From positions 1 through 64,000 of the forward strand of contig JAJDBJ010000058.1 of assembly GCA_029261395.1 (NCBI GenBank): a stretch of 64,000 nucleotides of DNA, in the 5' to 3' direction. Positions 45,125-54,351 of this stretch are shown piece after piece (the first letter of the stretch is position 1; each line of letters begins with the position of its first letter). The DNA is from Nitrospinaceae bacterium (lineage in GTDB: Bacteria > Nitrospinota > Nitrospinia > Nitrospinales > Nitrospinaceae). Below the pieces are notes generated by a model. That model was not told where the DNA came from. It did not search any database and saw only the letters and a program-made list of their open reading frames with translations. A program made the translations under genes and the position numbers.

Positions 45125-45592
45125 ATGCCCATCGAAGAGCAGGTCAAAAAAAATCTGGTTAACGGCGATACCCTGGAACTCGAAAACTCAAGCTTCGGTG
45201 ACGACGGAGTCAAAGCGCTCGCGCAAATGGAAATTCTGGCACAAGTCACTCGTCTGGAGTTGGGGGACAACGGGATCAGCGACGCGGGAGTTGCTGTCCT
45301 GATGGCAAGCCCTCACCTCACTCATGTAAAAATCCTGAACCTGAAATCGAACGAGATCAGCGAGCAAGGAGCCCAGGCCATTGCCAATTCCCCCCACTTG
45401 ACCCGTCTGGAACAGTTGATCCTCAAGTTCAATAAAATTGGAGGTGAAGGTGCCCGGCACCTGGCGGCCTCCGAGTATTTCCCGAAACTCAATACTCTGG
45501 ATCTGTTTCGCAACAACCTGGGGGAAGAAGGCGTCGCCGCCATCAAAAAATCAAAATTTTTCAAAAATCTCAGTCGGGTGCGGCTGGATTGA
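45125..45592 (+). CDS. Ribonuclease-inhibitor-type leucine-rich repeat protein
   Basis: The 155-aa protein is made of about five leucine-rich repeats of 24-28 residues (LTRLELGDNGISDAGVAVL, KILNLKSNEISEQGAQAI, LEQLILKFNKIGGEGARHL, LNTLDLFRNNLGEEGVAAI). The pattern L.L..N.I...G is the RI type. No signal peptide is seen. It is likely a protein-binding module. It is followed by a DUF5069 gene after 40 bp. Confidence 0.85.
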   Translation: MPIEEQVKKNLVNGDTLELENSSFGDDGVKALAQMEILAQVTRLELGDNGISDAGVAVLMASPHLTHVKILNLKSNEISEQGAQAIANSPHLTRLEQLILKFNKIGGEGARHLAASEYFPKLNTLDLFRNNLGEEGVAAIKKSKFFKNLSRVRLD

Positions 45593-45632
45593 AAGTCCGC
45601 ACTTCATCAAACCCATTAAACGAATTACAAAA

Positions 45633-46046
45633 ATGAATCTAGCGCAAGAATCCCCCAGAAGCCCCAGAGAAAAACTCGCCGACCTGGTTCATCTTCCGAG
45701 AATGATTGACAAGGCCCGCGCCGCGCAACAAAACACCTTGGGAGAATATATCTATCCCTGCCCATTGGACCAAATCATGCTGGAATTTTTGGGAACGGAT
45801 TCCGATACTTTCCAGGAAAAAGCCTGCAACAATACAGAAGAGACGCTATCCGACTGGATCGCATCACAATGTCAGAACCGTTCTCTGGGAGACAAGGATG
45901 CGGTGAACAATAAAATATTGAAGGGCCAGCCCGATAGTCCGGAAAAATGGGAATCCTTCCATGAAATCCGCAATCGTATTGATCCCACCCGAACCGATCT
46001 AACCACCTGGGTGGATTTGATCGATCTGGATGAAGGCCGGCTTTAA
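45633..46046 (+). CDS. DUF5069 family protein
   Basis: The 137-aa frame from ATG 45633 carries the DUF5069 pattern: LADLVHLPRMIDKARAAQ, then GEYIYPCPLDQIMLEFLGTD and DSPEKWESFHEIRNRIDPTR. The family is short, soluble and of unknown function. The longer frame from 45438 overlaps the LRR gene and is spurious. PBP1A follows after 39 bp. Confidence 0.85.
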   Translation: MNLAQESPRSPREKLADLVHLPRMIDKARAAQQNTLGEYIYPCPLDQIMLEFLGTDSDTFQEKACNNTEETLSDWIASQCQNRSLGDKDAVNNKILKGQPDSPEKWESFHEIRNRIDPTRTDLTTWVDLIDLDEGRL

Positions 46047-46085
46047 GTACTCCTTTTAACACCGTCAAGAAATTCTGATCCAACC

Positions 46086-48632
46086 ATGAAAAATATCTTA
46101 AAAAATCAAAAAGTAAAACAACCTCCCAATCCCAGGCGGGCAGGCAAACCCGGAACATGGAAAAGAACTTTATTGAAAGTCACACTATGGGGGGGGCTGG
46201 TTTGCCTCGTGATCGGTTTTACAGGAGCCAGCATCCTGTATTTCAAATATTCGGATGGCCTTCCGGACATCCGGGTGCTCAAAGAATATCAACCCAATAT
46301 CATCACCAAGGTCTATTCCGATACGGACGAATTGATCGCCGAGTTTTTTATTGAAAAGCGAATCATGGTTGGATTCGACCAGATGCCTCTGCGTTTGAAA
46401 CAGGCGACGCTGGCGGTGGAGGATTCTGGTTTTTATTATCATCTGGGGATTGATCCCAAGGCCATTATCCGGGCTTCTATCGTCAACTACCGGGCCGGCC
46501 ACGTGGTGGAAGGCGCCAGCACCATCACCCAGCAATTGACTAAAACCCTGTTTTTATCTCCGCAGAAAAAATTTGAACGGAAAATTCGGGAAGCCATTCT
46601 GGCAATCCGAATGGAACTGATTTTCAGTAAAGACGAAATCCTGGAAATGTACCTCAATCAGATTTATTACGGGCACGGCAGTTACGGGATCGCGGCGGCG
46701 GCACGCACATTTTTTGGAAAAGAATTGAAGGATTTAACGATCAGCGAATGCTCCATGATCGCTTCCCTGCCCAAGGCTCCCACGCATTATTCGCCTTACA
46801 ACAATCTTGAGAAGGCGCTGAAGCGGAGGGACCATGCCATTCGCCGCATGGAACACCATGGATTCATTACGGAGGAAGAAATGGAAGCGGCTCTGGTAGA
46901 GCCTCTCGTGTTGGGAGAAGTCAAGGGCATGCTCAACAAGGCTCCCTATTTCGTCGAACATATCCGCCGGTATATTCAGGAAAGCTACGGAAGCAAACAG
47001 CTGTACCAGGACGGGATGAAAATCTACACCACCCTGAATCTGGAAAACCAACTGGTCGCGGAGCAGGCAGTGAAGGACGGCCTGCGAATGGCGGATAAAC
47101 GTTATGGTTACCGCGGTCCTCTGGATCATATTGATCCCAATCAGGACATCCAGATCCTGGACAACCTGCTGATGGAACTCAATCAGCGACCCACCGGACC
47201 CGCCCAGACCGCGACGGAATCCAACGAACCAACAAACACCGTTCCCAACGAACTTTCAACCAACGTCCCTCCCGCGACAGAAACCGATACGCCTCAGCCG
47301 CTTATTCAATTTTATAAGGAAGGCGAACTGGTCAAAGGCATCGTCACCCAGGTCAAAGACGAAGAGGTTGCTGTTTATCTTGGGGGCGCGCAAGGCATCA
47401 TCCGGATCGAAAATATGAACTGGGCCCGGGAACCAAATTTCAAACTGGACGGGAAGTACCACCAGATCACATCCCCCAGCGAAGCCTTGTCCAAGGGAGA
47501 CATAATCGAAGTTAAAATTCTGCCTCCGCCGGAAGAAGAAGAGGAAGGAAAAGGAAAGAAGAAACAGGACGAAAACATCCTTAATTTAGGCTTGGAACAG
47601 GAGCCCGAAGCACAAGCGGGCCTGATCAGCATAGAGCCTTCCACCGGTTACATCAAAGCTATGGTAGGCGGTTATGATTTCAGCAAAAGCCAGTTCAACC
47701 GGGCCACCCAGGCGGTGCGCCAGCCCGGCTCGGCTTTCAAGCCGATTATTTTCGCAACGGCCCTTCAGGATGGCTACACTCCCGCAAGCATCGTTATTGA
47801 TTCACCCATTATCTTCAATGAGAAGGAAGATACTTTCGGCAAGTGGAAGCCTGTTAATTTTGAAAAGAAATTTTACGGTCCCACCTCGGTCCGGACAGCT
47901 CTGACCCATTCCCGCAATGTGGTCACCATCAAACTTCTCCAAAACACCGGCGTTCCCAAAGCTATTCAAATGGCCCGCCGGTTGGGAATTACGACCGACC
48001 TGTCGAACAATCTGTCCATTGCCCTGGGATCCTCCGGGGTCACTTTGTACGAACTGGTTTCTGCTTACTCCATCTTCGCCAACCAGGGCGTACGGTTGCC
48101 TCCCGTTCCCATCCGGTACATCAAGGACCGAAACGACGAAGAATTGTATACCTACGAACCTGTGGGAGAACCCATCCTTTCTTCCGGGATGGCGTTTATG
48201 GTGACCAACTTGATGGAGAGTGTGGTACAGCACGGAACGGCTCACATCATACAACAAACCTTGAACCGTCCCATTGCAGGAAAAACCGGAACCACCAACG
48301 ACTATAACGATGCGTGGTTCATCGGATATTCTCCAGATCTGGTCACCGGCGTTTGGGTCGGAAAAGATCAGGATGAATCATTGGGAGTGAACGAAACCGG
48401 AACCCGAACAGCCATCCCCATCTGGATAAAGTTTATGCAGGAAGCGTTGAAGGACGTGCCCATTAAAAGCTTTCCTATTCCCAACGATGTGACCTACGTC
48501 AAAATAAATCAGAAAACAGGGGAGGAAACCTCTTTCGACGATCCGGAGGGGCGGTTTGAAGTGTTTCTAAACGAAAATCTGCCAGACAAAGGTGAATCGG
48601 GGATCAACCCTCTCGAGGTAAGTAACTTTTAA
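46086..48632 (+). CDS. Class A penicillin-binding protein (PBP1A type)
   Basis: This is a bifunctional glycosyltransferase/transpeptidase of 848 aa. It has one membrane segment (LWGGLVCLVIGFTGASILYF). The GT51 domain carries EDSGFYYHLGID, EGASTITQQL, RKIREA and EMYLNQIYYG. An insert (about 370-500) holds a Pro/Thr-rich run and an OB-like domain (GIVTQVKDEEVAVYLGG), as in PBP1A. The transpeptidase has SAFK (SxxK), SRN (SxN) and KTGT. Its 3' end overlaps the 3' end of the LpoA-like gene on the opposite strand by 4 bp. Confidence 0.93.
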   Translation: MKNILKNQKVKQPPNPRRAGKPGTWKRTLLKVTLWGGLVCLVIGFTGASILYFKYSDGLPDIRVLKEYQPNIITKVYSDTDELIAEFFIEKRIMVGFDQMPLRLKQATLAVEDSGFYYHLGIDPKAIIRASIVNYRAGHVVEGASTITQQLTKTLFLSPQKKFERKIREAILAIRMELIFSKDEILEMYLNQIYYGHGSYGIAAAARTFFGKELKDLTISECSMIASLPKAPTHYSPYNNLEKALKRRDHAIRRMEHHGFITEEEMEAALVEPLVLGEVKGMLNKAPYFVEHIRRYIQESYGSKQLYQDGMKIYTTLNLENQLVAEQAVKDGLRMADKRYGYRGPLDHIDPNQDIQILDNLLMELNQRPTGPAQTATESNEPTNTVPNELSTNVPPATETDTPQPLIQFYKEGELVKGIVTQVKDEEVAVYLGGAQGIIRIENMNWAREPNFKLDGKYHQITSPSEALSKGDIIEVKILPPPEEEEEGKGKKKQDENILNLGLEQEPEAQAGLISIEPSTGYIKAMVGGYDFSKSQFNRATQAVRQPGSAFKPIIFATALQDGYTPASIVIDSPIIFNEKEDTFGKWKPVNFEKKFYGPTSVRTALTHSRNVVTIKLLQNTGVPKAIQMARRLGITTDLSNNLSIALGSSGVTLYELVSAYSIFANQGVRLPPVPIRYIKDRNDEELYTYEPVGEPILSSGMAFMVTNLMESVVQHGTAHIIQQTLNRPIAGKTGTTNDYNDAWFIGYSPDLVTGVWVGKDQDESLGVNETGTRTAIPIWIKFMQEALKDVPIKSFPIPNDVTYVKINQKTGEETSFDDPEGRFEVFLNENLPDKGESGINPLEVSNF

Positions 48633-50689
48633 GGAATTTCTTCTTCCGGCACAGGTTCGAGAGCCGGATTTTCAGGAACCTGTTCGGCAATCTCCCCTTC
48701 CTTCACAGTCAGCTTGACCAGAGACTTGAGAGAATCACCAGAGGGTAAAATGGTGGTATCCCCGGATACGCCGGGGAAATCTTTTAACGCACGCAATCGT
48801 TCCAACACATCAAGACGATTAAACACCCTGTCTTTGATGAATGATGTAAAAATATTTGCAGCATCGTAAGATTGAGCCGAATGAATGGTAGGATTCTGCC
48901 CAAAGGTGGAGAGGAACATATCGACAAACTTCACCGTTCTTTCGTTTTGCGAATTGGCATAAAACCCATCCACAAATAAAACCGTTTTCAAATAATTCCG
49001 GGCGGCATCCACCAATTCACGGGAATTCCAGCCATTGCCTCCCATCAGCAGGGTGTCTTCAATATTGTAGAAAGCCAGTTGAGGGACGATCAATCCCACT
49101 TTGTCAAACGATCCGGGGATAAAGATGGCATCATAATTCAACTCCAGAGCAACCTTCAATTCTTCAACTTTATCATCCGCATAAAGTCCTCCCTCGACCA
49201 GCGGTCGGGAGTTTATACCTTTGTCATTCAAAGGCGGGGGCTGGGAGCCTCGTTTGATATGCCATTGGACCCGGGCTTTTAACTGATCATCCGCCATCCC
49301 GCCGATTCGTAAAATTTCTTTTTTAAAATCGGTCTGTTTCCGATCAAAGGGAATGGATTCGACAATCTGTCCGCCAAACGAACGGACCTCATCCTCAAAC
49401 ACCTGCCGCATGGTTTCGCCATAAGCTTCTGTCGGATAGATCACCACAAAACGGTACATGTTCAAGTCATTGACCGCATGGCGGGCCAGGTAGATGGCCT
49501 GTAATTCCTTGGTGAGCGCGTTCCTGAAAATATAGGGACTCTTATCAGCCAAACCGGGAGTCGATGCCGTTGGCGAAAAAATGGGCAACTGATACTTTTC
49601 AATGACGGGAATCACGCTTTCCACATCTCCGGACAATACCGGCCCGATAATACCGATGACATTGGGATCTAGAGCCAGCTCCTCCACCACATGAACCACC
49701 TCCCGGCCTAATCCCGAGTCCTTCACCACCAGTTCCATCCGGCTTTTATCCCGGGAGTTCAGTTGGTTGATCGCCAGCTGAATCCCCTGCAAAACCCGTT
49801 GCCCCACAATTGCCCTTTTCCCGGACAAGGGCAATACCACTCCAATCCGTATGGCTCGAGTTGGATCGGTTTTCAGCCGGATCAGTAATTTCTCATAATG
49901 TCCCCTTAATTCATGATCAGGGAAACGAAAAATCAAATCCTCCAGGCTGACTTGATAATTCCCCAAGTCTCGTTCAATTCTGTAAATTGAAATCAACTTT
50001 TGTAAAATCATATCCGCCGGAAACTCAGAACCCAGCGATTTGGCAAGCGACACCAATTGTTTTTTATTTAATTTTTCATTAACAACACTTTTGATGTAAC
50101 TGACGGCTTCCTGTTTGATTTCGGGATAGGGACTCCTATCCATAATTTGTTTGAATTTTTTAAAGGCCTTTTCGAGCTCTAGCCGTTTGTCATCAAGGTA
50201 ACCCAGGTAAACAAAACCCGTCCATTTTTGAATCGGATCGGGATTGTGTTGAACTGTTTCCCGCAACAGTTTTTCGGCATCCTCGTATCGTTCTATTTCA
50301 AAATAGCAACGGCCCATATCCAGTTTGACATTGTAGATCAGCGTGGAATGAGGAAAAGTGTCTAGAAAATACTGGTAGTTTCGCAGAGCCGAAAGGTAGG
50401 ATTTATTCTTGTAATCAATCTGCCCCAACCGCATGACAGCCTTGGGACTGCGGGAGTCTGTTGAAAATGCTGCGAGGAAATCCTCATAAGAGACACGGGA
50501 CTCCAATAACTTGTTTTCGTGGTACAGGGTTTCAGCCTTGGCAAACAGAGTGTCGGCACCTTGACGTGACTCTAAATCCTGAGCAGTGACGGAGGTTGCC
50601 GTGACCAGTAACAAGCAAAGTAGTGTTAAATGAAAACGTATCATCTGGAAGGAGTATCGCATAGCCAATGGCCGTGAAAACCGGCTCAT
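48629..50689 (-). CDS. LpoA-like penicillin-binding protein activator (TPR plus periplasmic-binding fold)
   Basis: The 686-aa protein has a signal peptide (MIRFHLTLLCLLLVTATSVTA), TPR-like repeats (about 40-240), and a periplasmic-binding-protein fold (255-640) of the type found in amino-acid ABC receptors (RIGVVLPLSGKRAIVGQRVL, GIIGPVLSGDVESVIPVI, SPTASTPGLADKSPYIFRNA). E. coli LpoA has the same two-part build and activates PBP1A. No lipobox Cys is seen, unlike LpoA. It overlaps the PilR-like gene by ATGA and converges on PBP1A. An ABC-type receptor role is the alternative. Confidence 0.75.
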   Translation of the reverse strand: MSRFSRPLAMRYSFQMIRFHLTLLCLLLVTATSVTAQDLESRQGADTLFAKAETLYHENKLLESRVSYEDFLAAFSTDSRSPKAVMRLGQIDYKNKSYLSALRNYQYFLDTFPHSTLIYNVKLDMGRCYFEIERYEDAEKLLRETVQHNPDPIQKWTGFVYLGYLDDKRLELEKAFKKFKQIMDRSPYPEIKQEAVSYIKSVVNEKLNKKQLVSLAKSLGSEFPADMILQKLISIYRIERDLGNYQVSLEDLIFRFPDHELRGHYEKLLIRLKTDPTRAIRIGVVLPLSGKRAIVGQRVLQGIQLAINQLNSRDKSRMELVVKDSGLGREVVHVVEELALDPNVIGIIGPVLSGDVESVIPVIEKYQLPIFSPTASTPGLADKSPYIFRNALTKELQAIYLARHAVNDLNMYRFVVIYPTEAYGETMRQVFEDEVRSFGGQIVESIPFDRKQTDFKKEILRIGGMADDQLKARVQWHIKRGSQPPPLNDKGINSRPLVEGGLYADDKVEELKVALELNYDAIFIPGSFDKVGLIVPQLAFYNIEDTLLMGGNGWNSRELVDAARNYLKTVLFVDGFYANSQNERTVKFVDMFLSTFGQNPTIHSAQSYDAANIFTSFIKDRVFNRLDVLERLRALKDFPGVSGDTTILPSGDSLKSLVKLTVKEGEIAEQVPENPALEPVPEEEIP

Positions 50690-52083
50690 TCATTTCCATC
50701 CGATTTGGCATTGATATTATGTTTTTTGACCCGGTATCGCATCGAACGAAAACTCAAATTGAGCAGTTTGGCGGCCTTGTTAATCATTCCATCCGTTTTA
50801 CTCAAAGCACCGAGAAGCATACTCTTCTCGATATCATCCAGAGTCTTCTCCAAATCAACCGGCTGGTCTCCATCCATGGAAGGAATCAGGTTGTCTGCAG
50901 GCGAAGGCGCCTTGAATATCTCTTCAGGCAAACTGGATATCCCAATCAAATTCTGTGTTTCCAGAACCACTGCCCGCTCGATGGTATTTTCCAGTTCGCG
51001 AATATTTCCAGGCCACTCGTAGTTTTCCAGGCTTCTCAGCGCATCGGGCTGGATTCCCTGAATTTTATGTTCCTTATCGTGTTGCTCGTTGTACTTGCTG
51101 ATAAAGTGTTGGACGAGTAAGGGAATATCCTCTTTTCGTTTGCGAAGAGGCGGCAAGTCAATCGCAATCACTTTTAATCGGTAATACAGGTCTTCACGGA
51201 AAACCTTTTGTTTGACGCCTTCAACCAAGTCCCGGTTGGTCGCCGCAATGATGCGCAAATCAACCTTGATGGGCTGGGTCCCCCCTACCCGGGTCATCTC
51301 ACGCTCCTGCAGTACCCGCAATAATTTGACCTGGATTGAAAGCGGCGCATCGTATACTTCGTCCAGAAAAAATGTTCCCTTGTTAGCCGCTTCCATCAGC
51401 CCGATCTTGGTGGAGTCCGCACTCGTGAAGGCGCCCTTTTCATGTCCGAACAATTCGCTTTCCAGCAGGTTTTCCGGCATGGCACCGCAATTGATGGAAA
51501 TAAATGGATAGTTCTTCCTCGAACTATTGTAATGGAGTGCTTTGGCGACCAATTCTTTTCCGGTTCCGCTTTCACCGCCAACCAAAACCGTCGCGTTGCT
51601 GTTGCTGACTTTCTCGATATAGTCGAACACCTTTTTCATGCCCTCGTTTTTACCGATGATGTTGCCAAACTGGTATTTATCTTTGAGAGCCGATTTAAGG
51701 TAGGTGTTTTCTTCGGTCAGTTCTTTTTTTTCAGAAGCGTTGCGGATGACGAGTTTGAAGTCGTCCATGTTGAAAGGCTTGGTGATATAGTCGTACGCAC
51801 CCTTCTTCATGGTTTCGACGGCGGTTTCGGGGGAGGCGTAACCGGTCATCATGATGACTGGCGTTCCCGGACGAATACGGTTGACCGCATCCAGAACATC
51901 AATGCCGTTGGAGCGAGGCATGTTGATATCGGTGATCACAACATCAAAATCGCTACTCTCGACCATTTCGACCGCAACTTCGCCGTTGCGGGCGGTCTCC
52001 ACTTCATAGCCCTCCTTACCCAGGGCGATGGTGAGCATTTCCCGCATGCTCTTTTCATTGTCGACGACTAAAATACGGCTCAT
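50686..52083 (-). CDS. Sigma-54-dependent response regulator, PilR/NtrC family
   Basis: The 465-aa protein has a receiver domain with phospho-accepting D52 (VVITDINMP), a AAA+ domain with GESGTGKE (Walker A), the sigma-54 contact loop as GAFTSA (usually GAFTGA), and FLDEVYDAP (Walker B region). A Fis-type HTH (AAKLLNLSFRSMRYRVKKHN) follows, closest to PilR. No histidine kinase gene is adjacent. It is tightly linked to argG upstream (6 bp) and the LpoA-like gene downstream. A sigma-54 promoter exists at 63503. Confidence 0.92.
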   Translation of the reverse strand: MSRILVVDNEKSMREMLTIALGKEGYEVETARNGEVAVEMVESSDFDVVITDINMPRSNGIDVLDAVNRIRPGTPVIMMTGYASPETAVETMKKGAYDYITKPFNMDDFKLVIRNASEKKELTEENTYLKSALKDKYQFGNIIGKNEGMKKVFDYIEKVSNSNATVLVGGESGTGKELVAKALHYNSSRKNYPFISINCGAMPENLLESELFGHEKGAFTSADSTKIGLMEAANKGTFFLDEVYDAPLSIQVKLLRVLQEREMTRVGGTQPIKVDLRIIAATNRDLVEGVKQKVFREDLYYRLKVIAIDLPPLRKRKEDIPLLVQHFISKYNEQHDKEHKIQGIQPDALRSLENYEWPGNIRELENTIERAVVLETQNLIGISSLPEEIFKAPSPADNLIPSMDGDQPVDLEKTLDDIEKSMLLGALSKTDGMINKAAKLLNLSFRSMRYRVKKHNINAKSDGNE

Positions 52084-52089
52084 ATTGGT

Positions 52090-53304
52090 TTAGAACAGTT
52101 TGTCACCTAGGATTTCCGAAAAGCGCTTCAATCGGAGAGCATTGAGCCGGATAAATCCTTCGGCATCGTTTTGACGGTAAACATCATCCTTTTCAAAGGA
52201 GGCGGTCGATGGGCAGTAAAGAGAGCGGTCCGCTTTGCGTCCCGTAACTATGCAGTTGCCTTTATACAACTTGATGCGGACGGTACCGGTTACCGTCTTC
52301 TGTACTTCGTCCACCATTTTCTGAAGCAGAAGCCGTTCCGGCGAATACCACATTCCATTATAAACCAATCGCGCATAGGCCGGTATGAGTGAATCCCGAA
52401 GATGCATCACTTCCCGATCGACAGTGATCGTCTCCAGATCCCGATGGGCGGCATGCAGGATGGTGCCTCCCGGGGTTTCATAAACACCCCGCGACTTCAT
52501 TCCTACAAAGCGGTTTTCAACGATATCGATCCGTCCAATCCCGTTTTGCCCACCGTACTCATTCATCCGGGCCAGCAAGTTGGCCGGGCTCATCCGCTCT
52601 CCGTTGATAGCTACAGGATCGCCGTTTTCGTAGTTAATTTCAAGCACTGTCGACTTATCCGGTGCCTTTTCCGGCGAGACCGATAACATGAACATTTCAT
52701 CGTGCGGCTCGTACCAGGGATCCTCCAGAACTCCGCCCTCGTAACTGATGTGGAACAGGTTCCGGTCCATACTGTACGGTTTGTCCTTGGACACGGGAAC
52801 CGGTATGCCATGACTGGTGGCATAATCAAACAGGCTGGTGCGCGAGTCCAAACTCCACTCTCGCCAGGGGGCGATGATGACGATCTCCGGATTGAGGGTC
52901 ATATAGGTCAATTCGAACCGGACCTGATCGTTACCCTTGCCCGTGGCTCCGTGCGATACGCCTTCGGCATTCTCGAGACCGGCCACGCGGATTTGCTCCT
53001 TGGCGATCAACGGTCGGGCGATGGCGGTGCCCAGCAGGTAATTGTTTTCGTAAAACGCGTTGGCCCGCAACATGGGGAAAACAAAATCTTTGACGAACTC
53101 TTCTTTCAAATCCTCGATATAAACCTTACTCGCTCCAGTAGCGAGAGCCTTTTCACGGACCGGGTCCAACTCCGCCCCTTGACCGAGATCGGCACAGAAG
53201 GCAATGACCTCCGCATCGTATTCTTCTTTCAGCCACTTGATGATGACCGAGGTGTCCAGCCCACCTGAATAGGCCAGAACAATTTTATCCAATTTCTTTT
53301 TCAT
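52090..53304 (-). CDS. argG: Argininosuccinate synthase
   Basis: This enzyme joins citrulline and aspartate with ATP in arginine synthesis. I start at ATG 53304 ([19 protein letters not shown]), which has GGAATGGAAA upstream; the earlier ATG at 53334 adds ten atypical residues. The N-type ATP pyrophosphatase loop AYSGGLDTS is intact, followed by the citrulline/aspartate site [19 protein letters not shown] and [12 protein letters not shown]. 404 aa is normal. It lies between glk and the PilR-like gene. Confidence 0.97.
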   Translation of the reverse strand: MKKKLDKIVLAYSGGLDTSVIIKWLKEEYDAEVIAFCADLGQGAELDPVREKALATGASKVYIEDLKEEFVKDFVFPMLRANAFYENNYLLGTAIARPLIAKEQIRVAGLENAEGVSHGATGKGNDQVRFELTYMTLNPEIVIIAPWREWSLDSRTSLFDYATSHGIPVPVSKDKPYSMDRNLFHISYEGGVLEDPWYEPHDEMFMLSVSPEKAPDKSTVLEINYENGDPVAINGERMSPANLLARMNEYGGQNGIGRIDIVENRFVGMKSRGVYETPGGTILHAAHRDLETITVDREVMHLRDSLIPAYARLVYNGMWYSPERLLLQKMVDEVQKTVTGTVRIKLYKGNCIVTGRKADRSLYCPSTASFEKDDVYRQNDAEGFIRLNALRLKRFSEILGDKLF

Positions 53305-53352
53305 GTTTCCATTCCTAAGCGCACTGTTGAACAAATAAAAACAATCACTTTA

Positions 53353-54342
53353 TCACTGAATCTTGTTTTCTCCCAGCGCAAAATATGCCGCCCCCAATAG
53401 CGGAGCCCGTTTATTCATAACGACTTTCACCGGGACTTGCTCCATAAACTCCCTGAACTTGCCCTTATCGCGAAACGCTTCCAAAAATAAATCTGACTTG
53501 AGAAGCGATAGAACTTCAGGAGCAACCCCTCCGCCGATAAACACCCCGCCCCGCGTCATCATCTGGAGCGCCAGATTACCCGCCACCGCCCCATAAATCG
53601 ATACAAATATTTCGAGGGCCTGTTCGCAGGATTTAAACTTTTTGGACAACCCGTTGCGGGAAATCACCGATGCCGGGTCCTCCTGCTCAAACTCCTCAGC
53701 CAACCAATCCGGCTCGATTGCTTGATCCTGCTCTTTCATAAACTCAAATATCCGGATCAATCCGGGTCCGGACAAAACATCCTCGATACATACCCGGCCC
53801 GAAACCTGCCCCAGAGACTCCCGGAGGCGGGTCTCCAGTGGGTTGCGGGCGGAAAAATCGCATTGACCGCCTTCGGTTTCCAGAACCCTAAAACGCCCCT
53901 CGTCTTCTGGGATGAGAAAAGCCTGCCCCAAGCCGGTTCCTGCCGCCAAAACTCCAATTTTACCGTTGGGATGGCCCTGCCCTTTCTGGATCACTTCCAA
54001 TTCTTCTGGCATTAAATAAGGAAGCGCACATGCCAGAGCGGCCAGATCGTTGATCAGTGAAACGGAATCCGTTCCCAGGAGGGGTTGTAATTCACGGACG
54101 TCAATTTCCCACGGCAGATGAGTGATCTGGCACCGGCCTTCGTGCACCGGGCCGGCCACTCCCAGGCAGGCATGGGTGAGTTTCGGTTGGGTTTCTTTCA
54201 GGAAATCTTGGAGCAGGTGGACCAGGTCGGGATAATCCCGGCTGACGTAACTGCGCTCCACCGACAAGCGGGGGATGCCTTGTTTGATATCGAACAGGGC
54301 CAGGTTGACTTTGGTCCCTCCAATATCGCCTGTAAGGATCAT
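53353..54342 (-). CDS. glk: Glucokinase
   Basis: This is an ATP-dependent glucose kinase of the Glk/hexokinase fold (not ROK). Motifs are LTGDIGGTKVNLALFD (phosphate 1), ACLGVAGPVHEGRCQITHLPW, SLINDLAALACAL (catalytic Asp) and VLAAGTGLGQAFLI (phosphate 2), and FIGGGVAPEVL. The 329-aa length fits. It lies 9 bp after the transaldolase gene, within the pgi-tal-glk run. Confidence 0.92.
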   Translation of the reverse strand: MILTGDIGGTKVNLALFDIKQGIPRLSVERSYVSRDYPDLVHLLQDFLKETQPKLTHACLGVAGPVHEGRCQITHLPWEIDVRELQPLLGTDSVSLINDLAALACALPYLMPEELEVIQKGQGHPNGKIGVLAAGTGLGQAFLIPEDEGRFRVLETEGGQCDFSARNPLETRLRESLGQVSGRVCIEDVLSGPGLIRIFEFMKEQDQAIEPDWLAEEFEQEDPASVISRNGLSKKFKSCEQALEIFVSIYGAVAGNLALQMMTRGGVFIGGGVAPEVLSLLKSDLFLEAFRDKGKFREFMEQVPVKVVMNKRAPLLGAAYFALGENKIQ

Positions 54343-54351
54343 GGGCCGATC

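Noticed and set aside
45438-45632. Extended start of the DUF5069 gene
   Set aside because: The extension overlaps the LRR gene in another frame; homologues start near 45633.
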